64,000 bases of DNA. It comes from Barnesiella sp. An55 (GTDB taxonomy: Bacteria > Bacteroidota > Bacteroidia > Bacteroidales > Barnesiellaceae). The position numbers and the translations under genes are program-made. This document shows positions 1 to 8,076 of this stretch, piece after piece (the stretch's first letter is position 1; every line of letters begins with the position of its first letter). The notes beneath the pieces were generated by a model. That model did no database searches, had not been told where the DNA came from, and was given only the letters and a program-made list of their open reading frames with translations. The stretch lies in assembly GCF_002161555.1 (NCBI RefSeq), contig NZ_NFHZ01000013.1, positions 52,933-116,932 on the forward strand. Reading direction: 5' to 3'.

Positions 1-1
1 A

Positions 2-952
2 CAAATCACCATCACCGCGGCCGATAACTCCCAGACGAACAACATGAATATCAACATCGACACGTCAAACGACTCGACCTTGGGGAACAAACTGAACATC
101 CACGTCACCGAAAACGGGAAACCGGCCTCGCTGGATAGCGCACTCTACATCGTCGATGGCAAAAAGATTTCGCGCGAAGAGCTCAACAAACTCTCGACCG
201 ACCAGATAAAGAGTGTCACGGTTCTCAAAGGGAAAATGGCTGTCGAGAAGTATGGCGACGAAGCCAAAGATGGCGTCCTGCTCATCAGCACGAAAGAATC
301 GAACGATACCCAACCGATGAAGATAACCCTCTCGAACGACGGGAAACAAGACTCCCCAACAAGCTACTATGTCATCAACGGGAAGAAAGTCCCGGCCGAA
401 GTGATAGACAAGCTCTCGGCAGGAGAATTTTCCTATATCATCAATGGCAAGGAGATCTCGGCCGAGGATATGGAAAAGCTCAACTTATCGGGCCAGGTCG
501 GAAACATCTCGATACTCAACAACAGCGGAGAGAATACTGTCATTATCCATTCGAAACAGTCGTCGCTGCAGAATTGGCAGCAACGGGTGAGAGACCTGTC
601 CGACTCCATTCGTGAAGAGGTGGCCGTTACCAAAGAGGGGAAAACCCTCTCCCCCGAAGCCATGGCTCGCATCGAGTCCCTCTCGGCCCAGATAAGCGCC
701 AATGCCGACTCCATTACCCGAGCCATCGACGAGAAAGGGATCAATGCCCTCTCTAACCTCGACCAAACCAAACAGATTCCCGTAGTCATCTACGTCATCG
801 ATGGTAAGAAAGTCTCTGAAAAAGAGGCCAACAAACTGGATCCGAACGACATTGCCAGCATTACGGTGCTGAAAGGCAAGGAGGCTAAAAAGAAGTATGG
901 AACTAAAGAGAGTGATAATGTCCTCATCATCACTACCAAAAAGAAGAAATAA
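2..952 (+). CDS. C-terminal part of a protein with repeated TonB-plug-like segments (5' end outside window)
   Basis: The reading frame is open from base 2, so the internal ATG at 44 is not a convincing start and the gene begins to the left of the window. The visible part has no membrane segment. It contains repeats of the form 'xVIDGKKVS..E...L....I..ITVLKGK.A..KYG...D.VL.I.TK': one at about bases 146-296, a degenerate double copy at 362-557, and one at 794-952. This pattern resembles the plug region of SusC/RagA-type TonB receptors. It is also found at the C-terminus of Bacteroidetes M56 (BlaR1-like) membrane peptidases. I infer the second identity from the repeats and the absence of a barrel, but the catalytic part is not visible. 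A Glu/Ser-rich helical stretch (about bases 560-770) separates the repeats. The end is followed by a strong terminator. Confidence 0.6.
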   Translation, partial: QITITAADNSQTNNMNINIDTSNDSTLGNKLNIHVTENGKPASLDSALYIVDGKKISREELNKLSTDQIKSVTVLKGKMAVEKYGDEAKDGVLLISTKESNDTQPMKITLSNDGKQDSPTSYYVINGKKVPAEVIDKLSAGEFSYIINGKEISAEDMEKLNLSGQVGNISILNNSGENTVIIHSKQSSLQNWQQRVRDLSDSIREEVAVTKEGKTLSPEAMARIESLSAQISANADSITRAIDEKGINALSNLDQTKQIPVVIYVIDGKKVSEKEANKLDPNDIASITVLKGKEAKKKYGTKESDNVLIITTKKKK

Positions 953-974
953 ATAAACGATTCCCCCGACTGAA

Positions 975-1016
975 AACAGAAAGGGCTGTGCTCGTGAGAA
1001 CACAGCCCTTTCTGTT
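975..1016 (+). terminator. Strong hairpin terminator after the first gene
   Basis: A perfect 16-bp stem (975-990 with 1001-1016) encloses a 10-nt loop. It starts 22 nt after the TAA stop of the preceding gene, and the 3' arm ends in TTTCTGTT followed by TGTTTC. Confidence 0.85.
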
Positions 1017-1173
1017 TGTTTCTGCAACAGCCACTCTTCAATTCGCCGCATCACTCCCACCCCCCCCAGGATTGTAAATGGCAAACGATGTGCGGTCAGC
1101 AGTCGGCCCAAACTATACCGTATGAGCAGCCAACCGCAGGGGAAAAGGCTCCCTGCCGGCCGACAGAAAAAAG

Positions 1174-1205
1174 ACATCCCGGGCGACTTTTGTCGCCCGG
1201 GATGT
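1174..1205 (-). terminator. Terminator of the T9SS cargo gene
   Basis: A perfect 14-bp GC-rich stem (1174-1187 with 1192-1205) has a TTTT loop. On the minus strand it is followed by a run of six T (complement of 1167-1172). It lies about 40 nt beyond the stop of the 1170-residue gene. Confidence 0.85.
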
Positions 1206-1247
1206 TCCGAGTCTCATTCTGTTCAATGAGTCTTATGACGTTTCACT

Positions 1248-4200
1248 TTATTTTACAGCAAACCTCATCGAGCGGGTTCCTGCCTCAGTGACTACCTTGG
1301 CTACATATACCCCAGGGGCAAGAGTCGTCACATTGTAGCGGCACTCACTACCTGTACCACGAAGGGTGTCGATCAACGCTCCTGTCGTCGAATAGATCTC
1401 GACCGATTCGATTTCCTGTCCGACGGTATTGATAACCAAGATCTCGCTCACCGGATTAGGATAGAGGCTCCATGTAGCCGACACAGCATCGTCGATGCCC
1501 GAACCGGGTTTGGTAATCTCTATGTCATCGACCATGAAGTAAAATACGTCGGACGAAATCACATGCAAGGCCACATGTACCTCTTGTCCGTTGTATTTGC
1601 TCAAATCGACGGTAACTTTTTCCCATTTGTCATAAGGAGCCTCGCCCGATTGCACGACCTCAAAGTCGGCGGGATCGTTGCCGGTTATCGATACGCACAC
1701 TTCATACTCTTCCAAACCATATTGGTCGTCAAAGCTTTGCACCTGCATGGTCAATGCCGCACCCTCGGCAGGCAACGCCAATTTGGGCGAGATCAACCAG
1801 TCGTTGTTACGTTCACCGGTATTCGTGTAGAAGGTGATACCATAGCGTTCGCCACTGGTAGGCACCAGCGAAGGAGCGCTCGCGGCCAGTGAAGGAGTTG
1901 TCATATAGGGGTTAAATGCCATGAATGCTACACCACCTGTCGGTACGGGGAATGTGAATCCCGAGACTCCATAAGCCGGAGCACCGTCACCGTCGTAGGT
2001 CGTCCATTGAGGATTGAAGTTGTCGATCGAGAAGTCGGCACAGCCTTCGAAGTCCATCAGGTAGGGATCTCGCGGCTCGGCACTTACCACAGTTGCTTCC
2101 ACGCGATTGTCTTCGGGATTTTCATCGCCCTCGATTTCGACTGTGGCAACAATGGTATAGCTACCCGGTTCAGCCATGTCGGCCGTGAATGTATATTCAT
2201 TGCTTTCATAACGGCCAAGCGTTACACTTTGCGACCCGGCACTTTCGCCATTTACAGTCACCGACAAGGTTGCCGTCTGTTCCGACTGGCTATTGTTGGT
2301 CACGCGCACGACAATAGGCTGATTGCTGGCCAATATACTTTCGCCTACGGGCGACACAATGGCATTTACCGTGTAGTCAATCTCGGCAACCTCGCCTTCG
2401 CCAAATATCGGGCGAATGGCCGGTGTACCCAAATTGGCCGAGCTTTGGTCTATAATCATATCACTATCTATCAGATAGAGAATACCGGGAGTAACGCCAT
2501 CGACCACCAGACAATAACCCGAAACGCCAACAGCAATCATGTAATCGCCTGGTTCCAGAAGTTTCGGCGTGATGGAATACTCGATCTGCCCTACTTCAGA
2601 GCCTTGAGCTACTACCTCGGTAAATATATTCTGACCCAATTCATATACATTGCCATAGGTGTCGTCTTCCGTCAGGCTTTCGGGATCATATTTGTATGCA
2701 GCCAGTGTAATGTCTTGGTTGTCGGCACTACCCCAACCCACCGATATACCGGTAATGATGCTCTCGGTGGTCAAATGAATGGGTATTGCAGCAATCATCG
2801 GCATGCCCTCACCCATACCTACTGTATTGTTTTCGGTATAATTCTCGGTGTGATCAAATGCCAGGATACCATCGGTAACCTCCAACGATACGGTCTGAGT
2901 GTTGTTATCTTCATTCGTATCGGTTGCGCCCGCGATCGAGACCGTAAATTCCAGTTGGGCCGTAGTACCGGCTGTTGCTCCGGTAATGGTAAACTCAACG
3001 GGTACCGTAGCCGTCTCGCCAACACCAATTTCGGGAACAGAAACCGAGGCCAGTTGCGAACCGTCAAACTCGACAACGAGATTTCCCGAAACGGGGGTTG
3101 CTCCCTTGTTACCAACAAGCACATTGCCCGAGATCGATTGAGAAACAGGAGCCATGGTAGGCATGCCATATATGCCATCTACGCTCATATCGGAACCCAA
3201 CAATTCGGTCACTTCGATATCTCTAATCATCAACGTGGACTGACATTCCATTTCATTTTGATAGAACGCGAACTGATATACGCCATCTTCGGTACATTCG
3301 TAAAGCACCTCGCCAACTACATAATTTTCTTCGGTATATTCATTTTCAACCATATGAATGTCCGAAAACGCGCCACCATCTTTACTGCACATCAATGAAT
3401 AGTTATCGGCCAACTGAATCCATCCCATATAGTTCATGCCAGCCTTGTGGGTGTAGCTGATGCGGTAGGTCGATCCGGCTTTCAGATTCAACCCCTGCGA
3501 GTATAAACTACCACCGTAGTAGCAGACCATCGCTCCCTCATCGGCTATGTACGTCCATCCGCCATCGCTGTACCATTGAGACGGACTTTCACCGGCACTG
3601 AAATCGGCCGTCACAGGCACGTCGCTCACACCGAAATGGACTGTCTTGCCACTGATTGTGTTATTGGCCAGATTGGATTCTTCTCTGCCACCATTGGTAA
3701 CGACATCGGTAGCGGTTATCTGCAGCTCATACACGCCAACTTCCGAAAGATCGAGTTCGTCGGCCAATTGCACCGTAACATCTCCTTGCGGAGCCAATGT
3801 CTCGGTCACAGATTGTTTGCCCGAGGCCACTTCGGCTCCATCGCGAAGAAGCGTCCACTCAAAAGCAAACGAGGTGATATCCAACCCGCAGGCGTTGCCA
3901 AACGTAACATCGACGGTACCGGTGGTGAGCGAAATACCGGGAACTGGCATCGACATGGCCAAAGCACTTATATCGGCTGCTTCCACGTACTCGCCACTGC
4001 CTATTTCGACAAGGCTGAGATTGACACCGAACTGATTGGCTTCGGAATATACATGGAAGGCGAAATAATAATCACCTGCCGTTTCGACCGAAAGATCAAT
4101 TACCTCGTTATATGCACTGCCTCCGGTGAAGCTTTCATACTGGGCCAGAGGCTCCATCTCGTCCACATTGGAAGTCGTGCCCCAAAGCACTTCGAAATTT

Positions 4201-4760
4201 TCTGGATAACTGCTCGAGAAAGCAGAAAATATAACCCTCACGTACCCATCACCTGCCGGTATCGAAATGGGCTCTTTGGTAACCAAGTAATCATCGGAAG
4301 GGGTCACATAATCATCATTGTACTTGACCGAGACCCCACCGTTGCTGCTGTCATACTCCCAAGTTTCATCATCATTATTTGCATTGATGATGGTCCAGTC
4401 GTCGGCAAAATTCTCGGCATTCGAAAAATCATAGAGAAATGGTACTTCCACTGCCGCAGCAGCCTGAGAAACCAGCCCATTGGATCGAAGCACGCGGTCA
4501 AACAAGTTGCGCGACTGATTGTAGTTCATAACTTTTCTACCCAACTCGACCTTGTGGCCATTCATTCTCAATTTAGAGACATTGCGACGTGCAATCTCTT
4601 TTCCTTGAACTTCGCCACCCGCGGCGTTGCTCAACCTCTGCATCTGCATTGTCGCAACCGACAAATTCCTAATCGGCTCCCCTTTAGTTACCTTTTGGAA
4701 AGCATATCCGCCCGAGATGGCCAAAGTTGCACACGCCAAAAAAGTAAACAATTTTTTCAT
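1248..4760 (-). CDS. Large secreted multidomain beta-sandwich protein with T9SS sorting domain
   Basis: This 1170-residue protein begins with a signal peptide (MKKLFTFLACATLAISGGYA). Residues about 105-250 and 375-520 look like jelly-roll 'choice-of-anchor' modules. Several CARDB/Ig-like segments follow (about 260-370, 525-640, 805-890). Around 905-1085 is a cleaved-adhesin/choice-of-anchor J type module with the typical 'NDWLISPKLALP' strand. The last 75 residues carry the 'LYPNPVSEILVIN' signature of a type A T9SS sorting domain, so the protein should cross the outer membrane by T9SS and be surface-bound. No catalytic motif is visible, so adhesion or substrate binding is the likely role (inference). 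It is monocistronic, with its own terminator and a -7 box upstream. Confidence 0.8.
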   Translation of the reverse strand: MKKLFTFLACATLAISGGYAFQKVTKGEPIRNLSVATMQMQRLSNAAGGEVQGKEIARRNVSKLRMNGHKVELGRKVMNYNQSRNLFDRVLRSNGLVSQAAAAVEVPFLYDFSNAENFADDWTIINANNDDETWEYDSSNGGVSVKYNDDYVTPSDDYLVTKEPISIPAGDGYVRVIFSAFSSSYPENFEVLWGTTSNVDEMEPLAQYESFTGGSAYNEVIDLSVETAGDYYFAFHVYSEANQFGVNLSLVEIGSGEYVEAADISALAMSMPVPGISLTTGTVDVTFGNACGLDITSFAFEWTLLRDGAEVASGKQSVTETLAPQGDVTVQLADELDLSEVGVYELQITATDVVTNGGREESNLANNTISGKTVHFGVSDVPVTADFSAGESPSQWYSDGGWTYIADEGAMVCYYGGSLYSQGLNLKAGSTYRISYTHKAGMNYMGWIQLADNYSLMCSKDGGAFSDIHMVENEYTEENYVVGEVLYECTEDGVYQFAFYQNEMECQSTLMIRDIEVTELLGSDMSVDGIYGMPTMAPVSQSISGNVLVGNKGATPVSGNLVVEFDGSQLASVSVPEIGVGETATVPVEFTITGATAGTTAQLEFTVSIAGATDTNEDNNTQTVSLEVTDGILAFDHTENYTENNTVGMGEGMPMIAAIPIHLTTESIITGISVGWGSADNQDITLAAYKYDPESLTEDDTYGNVYELGQNIFTEVVAQGSEVGQIEYSITPKLLEPGDYMIAVGVSGYCLVVDGVTPGILYLIDSDMIIDQSSANLGTPAIRPIFGEGEVAEIDYTVNAIVSPVGESILASNQPIVVRVTNNSQSEQTATLSVTVNGESAGSQSVTLGRYESNEYTFTADMAEPGSYTIVATVEIEGDENPEDNRVEATVVSAEPRDPYLMDFEGCADFSIDNFNPQWTTYDGDGAPAYGVSGFTFPVPTGGVAFMAFNPYMTTPSLAASAPSLVPTSGERYGITFYTNTGERNNDWLISPKLALPAEGAALTMQVQSFDDQYGLEEYEVCVSITGNDPADFEVVQSGEAPYDKWEKVTVDLSKYNGQEVHVALHVISSDVFYFMVDDIEITKPGSGIDDAVSATWSLYPNPVSEILVINTVGQEIESVEIYSTTGALIDTLRGTGSECRYNVTTLAPGVYVAKVVTEAGTRSMRFAVK

Positions 4761-5069
4761 AACACTACATTATAAAATTACAATATGATATAATATGATT
4801 AGATTTACTACAAAAATAAATATAAATTTTAAATATAAAAAATATATTGTAACTTATTTATGTATAAAACTTATTTTTTATTATTCCACCAGGAAAAGTA
4901 AAAGTGCTTGGGACGGCATCAAATTCACCGTCCCTGACATAACCAAGAGATGACTTTACAAAACAAAAGAATGCCTGTCAACACCCAAGGTCTCGGGGCG
5001 CCGACGGCATATGATATTGACAAAAAAGAGGAATAAAATATCGATACTCGTTTTCTATACGAAACCCGA
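4761..5069. other. AT-rich intergenic region between two minus-strand genes
   Basis: This 309-bp stretch has no gene. The half next to 4760 is extremely AT-rich and holds a minus-strand -7 box (CAAAAATA on the plus strand at 4811-4818) for the cargo gene. A 7-bp inverted repeat (4910-4916 with 4928-4934) may be a weak terminator for the sulfatase gene. Confidence 0.5.
4811..4818 (-). promoter_or_regulatory. -7 box of the T9SS cargo gene
   Basis: TATTTTTG on the minus strand fits TAnnTTTG and lies about 50 nt upstream of the start codon. No TTTG is seen at the -33 position. Confidence 0.45.
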
Positions 5070-6584
5070 TTATTGCGGCAGCGTCACCTTGAAGTAGGGA
5101 TTCTCCACGTGTTGCTCGAGCACGATTTGCTTCATGGCTTCCACCCGCTCAGGATACTGCGAGGCCAGGTCGTGGTCCTCGTGAATATCGTCGGCCAGGT
5201 TGTAGAGATGGCACTTGCCCTTCTCGACAAAGAGTTTCCAGTCGCCCTGCCGCACGGCTATCTGGTCGATCTCGCAGAACTCCCAGTAGAGGAAATCGTG
5301 CTGTTTTTGTTTCTTGTCCTTACCCAACAGAGTGGGAGCAAAGGAGAGGCCGTCGAAATAGTTGAGTCGCCCCTTGGCATATCGCTTTTCATAGTTCTTT
5401 ACCCCGGTAAGGTCGCAGAAGGTAGGCAGAATATCGTAGAAGGCCAACTGATGATCATTGACCGATACCGGCACATGACCCGGCCAGCGCACGATAAACG
5501 GGATGCGAATACCCCCTTCGTGGCACGAGCGCTTCAACCCCTTCAACTTGCCGTCACGGCCGAAAAAGGCAGGGTCGGCCCCACCCTCCTCGTGGGGGCC
5601 GTTGTCCGACGAGAAGATGACAATCGTATTCTCGGCAAGTCCTTTCTCCTCGAGCTTGGCCAGAATCTCGCCCACATACTTGTCGAGCCGCTCGATCATG
5701 GCGGCAAACTGGGCATGGGTGTGGGTCACAGGATTGTAACGGCTCCAGTAGCTGCCGTTGTATATCCCTTTGTCGCCCAATCGCTCACGGTATTTGTTGA
5801 GCAGCGAGTCCTCGGGCTGCACCAGCTCGGCATGCGGCAAAGTGTAGGTAAAGAAGCCGAAGAAAGGCTCATCGGCCGACCGGCGGTCTATCCATTCGAG
5901 TGCGGCCCGATGAATGAGATCGGCCGAGTATTGCTTGCGCAGTTCGTATCCGGCGCCCCACATGGGATAGTCGATATTCCCGTCGAGCGTAACGCGAACC
6001 GTGGCCGTGTCGCCCAAAGCCGGGTTGTAACGATTCAAGAAGTTGGGATAATAAAGGTGTGCCTGGAACTGGCAGATATAGCCGAAGAACTCATCGACAC
6101 CCCGCTTGTCGGGCGTAGATACCGACCCCTCGTAGCCGCCGGCCCATTTGCCAAACATGCCGATAGTGTAGCCGTTTTCCTTCATCACCTCGGTAAGTAT
6201 CACATGATCGGGGTCGTAGGGATGCTGCCCCACCACGGCATAGTCGTCGTTGATGCCATAGCGCACCTTGCCGCTCTCTTTCCAATACTCTTTATTGCCT
6301 CGCACCTCGCCATGGCCCGAGTGTTGCCCGGTCATGATACAGGCCCGCGAAGGTGCACTCACGGGACTGCCCGAGTAGGCTTGTGTGAAGCGCATCCCCT
6401 CCGAAGCCATACGGTCGAGGTTGGGTGTATCGATATACCGCTGCCCGTAACAACCCAGATCGCCATACCCCATGTCGTCGCACAGGATAAAAATAATATT
6501 GGGTTTGTCGTTCTTCTGAGCCCACATCGGGGATACTGAGGCCAACAGTCCACCCCCCAGGCATAAAAGTCGAGAATATTTCAT
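5070..6584 (-). CDS. Serine-type sulfatase (S1 family)
   Basis: This 504-residue exported sulfatase hydrolyses sulfate esters, probably on host or algal glycans. The signal peptide ends near residue 22 (..SVSPMWA-Q). The metal-binding pair D36-D37 lies in 'ILCDDMGYGDLG'. The maturation motif is S76-A-P-S-R80, so the residue converted to formylglycine is Ser and not Cys. Such enzymes need a radical-SAM anaerobic sulfatase-maturating enzyme, and one is encoded divergently next door. 'SSDNGPHEEGG' supplies the second Asp/Asn metal-ligand block, and 'GRDGKLKGLKRSCHEGG' contains the typical active-site Lys. The length is normal for arylsulfatase A-like S1 members. The substrate cannot be told from sequence. 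A consensus promoter lies directly upstream. Confidence 0.93.
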   Translation of the reverse strand: MKYSRLLCLGGGLLASVSPMWAQKNDKPNIIFILCDDMGYGDLGCYGQRYIDTPNLDRMASEGMRFTQAYSGSPVSAPSRACIMTGQHSGHGEVRGNKEYWKESGKVRYGINDDYAVVGQHPYDPDHVILTEVMKENGYTIGMFGKWAGGYEGSVSTPDKRGVDEFFGYICQFQAHLYYPNFLNRYNPALGDTATVRVTLDGNIDYPMWGAGYELRKQYSADLIHRAALEWIDRRSADEPFFGFFTYTLPHAELVQPEDSLLNKYRERLGDKGIYNGSYWSRYNPVTHTHAQFAAMIERLDKYVGEILAKLEEKGLAENTIVIFSSDNGPHEEGGADPAFFGRDGKLKGLKRSCHEGGIRIPFIVRWPGHVPVSVNDHQLAFYDILPTFCDLTGVKNYEKRYAKGRLNYFDGLSFAPTLLGKDKKQKQHDFLYWEFCEIDQIAVRQGDWKLFVEKGKCHLYNLADDIHEDHDLASQYPERVEAMKQIVLEQHVENPYFKVTLPQ

Positions 6585-6621
6585 GGATATCTTGTTTTTC
6601 TAATTTCACAACTACAGTCGT

Positions 6622-6653
6622 CAAATATAAAACTAAAATTCTGTTTGCCCAAA
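6622..6653 (-). promoter_or_regulatory. Consensus Bacteroidetes promoter of the sulfatase gene
   Basis: On the minus strand, TTTG (6653-6650), exactly 20 bp, then TATATTTG (6629-6622) match TTTG-N20-TAnnTTTG. The predicted start of transcription is about 30 nt before the ATG. This promoter is back-to-back with the one at 6693-6724. Confidence 0.8.
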
Positions 6654-6692
6654 GTGGCCCTGTATTTTTGAATTTGAAAACCCCGATTTTCA

Positions 6693-6724
6693 TTTGCCAC
6701 TGCGCCCATCTTTTTTTATTTTTG
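6693..6724 (+). promoter_or_regulatory. Consensus Bacteroidetes promoter of the sulfatase maturase gene
   Basis: TTTG (6693-6696), a 20-bp spacer and TATTTTTG (6717-6724). Transcription should start near 6731. This rules out the upstream in-frame ATG at 6694 and supports the ATG at 6760. Confidence 0.8.
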
Positions 6725-6759
6725 CTTCAGAATATAAAATTCGATTCAAGAGCACTCTC

Positions 6760-7998
6760 ATGGAAAAGACCCTCTATACCCCGTTTGACCGGGTGATGTA
6801 TATCATGACCAAGCCGGTAGGCTCGATTTGCAACCTGGCCTGTACCTATTGCTACTATACCGAGAAGGCCAAACTTTATCGCGACACGCCTCGCCACATC
6901 ATGAGCGAGAGCCTGCTCGAAAAGTTTATCAAAGAGTATATCGAGAGTCAGGCCAGTGACCATATCCTCTTCACCTGGCACGGTGGCGAAACACTGATGC
7001 GGCCGCTCGACTTCTATCAAAAGGTGGTAAAGCTGCAGGCGCAGTATGGCCGGGGTCGTGTCATCGAGAACAGCATACAGACCAACGGCACATTGCTGAC
7101 CGACAGTTGGTGCCGGTTCTTCAAAGAGAACAACTGGCTGGTGGGCGTGAGTATCGACGGCCCGCAGGAGTTTCACGACGAATACCGCCTCACGAAACAG
7201 GGGCGCCCCACCTTCGTAAAGGTGATGCAGGGCATCAACCTGCTCAACAAACACGGGGTGGAGTGGAACGCCCTGGCCGTGATCAACGACTTCAACGCCG
7301 ACTATCCGCTCGACTTCTACCACTTCTTCAAAGATATCCATTGCAAATACATCCAGTTTACCCCTATCGTCGAACGCATCAATCCACATGCCGACGGCCG
7401 CCAACTGGCGGCCCCCGACGAGGAGACTCACAACGGCGTGACCGACTTCTCGGTATCACCCGAACAATGGGGCGAATTCCTCTGCACGCTCTTCGACGAC
7501 TGGGTGCGCCACGATGTGGGCGAATACTACATTCAACTGTTCGATGCCACACTAGCCAACTGGGCCGGTGTAATGCCGGGCGTATGCTCCATGGCCGAGA
7601 CCTGCGGCCACGCCGGCGTAATGGAGTTTAACGGCGACGTGTATAGCTGCGACCACTTCGTTTTCCCCGAATACAAACTGGGCAATATCTACACCCACTC
7701 GCTCATTGAGATGATGAACAGTCCCCGGCAGGTGGCTTTCGGACAAAACAAGCGCGACAGTCTGCCCACCCAGTGCAAACAGTGCGACTACCTCTTTGCC
7801 TGCCACGGCGAATGTCCCAAAAACCGATTTACCCGCACCACTACCGGCGAGCCGGGGCTGAACTACCTGTGTGCCGGCTATCACCGCTTTTTCAAGCATG
7901 TGGCACCCTACATGGATTTCATGAAGCGCGAACTCGACAACCAGCGACCACCAGCCAATGTGATGCAATGGATTCGCGAGAACGAGAAACGGCACTGA
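6760..7998 (+). CDS. Anaerobic sulfatase-maturating enzyme (radical SAM, SPASM)
   Basis: This 412-residue protein oxidises the active-site Ser or Cys of sulfatases to formylglycine in the cytoplasm before export. The radical-SAM cluster motif is C24-x3-C28-x2-C31. 'WHGGE' (SAM-binding GGE) and 'SIQTNGTLL' follow. The C-terminal half has the SPASM/auxiliary-cluster cysteines (..GVCSMAETCGHAG.., ..YSCDHFVFPE.., ..CKQCDYLFACHGECPKN.., ..YLCAGYHRFF). The length is usual for the AtsB/ChuR/anSME family. The start at 6760 is chosen because a consensus promoter lies at 6693-6724. The gene is divergent from a Ser-type sulfatase, and a second Ser-type sulfatase lies at 31.5-33.0 kb. Confidence 0.95.
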   Translation: MEKTLYTPFDRVMYIMTKPVGSICNLACTYCYYTEKAKLYRDTPRHIMSESLLEKFIKEYIESQASDHILFTWHGGETLMRPLDFYQKVVKLQAQYGRGRVIENSIQTNGTLLTDSWCRFFKENNWLVGVSIDGPQEFHDEYRLTKQGRPTFVKVMQGINLLNKHGVEWNALAVINDFNADYPLDFYHFFKDIHCKYIQFTPIVERINPHADGRQLAAPDEETHNGVTDFSVSPEQWGEFLCTLFDDWVRHDVGEYYIQLFDATLANWAGVMPGVCSMAETCGHAGVMEFNGDVYSCDHFVFPEYKLGNIYTHSLIEMMNSPRQVAFGQNKRDSLPTQCKQCDYLFACHGECPKNRFTRTTTGEPGLNYLCAGYHRFFKHVAPYMDFMKRELDNQRPPANVMQWIRENEKRH

Positions 7999-8018
7999 CA
8001 ATAATATCCCCATACAGA

Positions 8019-8052
8019 CGAAGCGCTCCTGACACAGGCCAGGAGCGCTTCG
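8019..8052. terminator. Bidirectional terminator between converging genes
   Basis: A perfect 12-bp stem (8019-8030 with 8041-8052) is followed by ATTTTAAT on the plus strand. It lies between the maturase stop (7998) and the stop of the minus-strand GH172-type gene (8077). Confidence 0.8.
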
Positions 8053-8076
8053 ATTTTAATCATTATACTCATCGAG

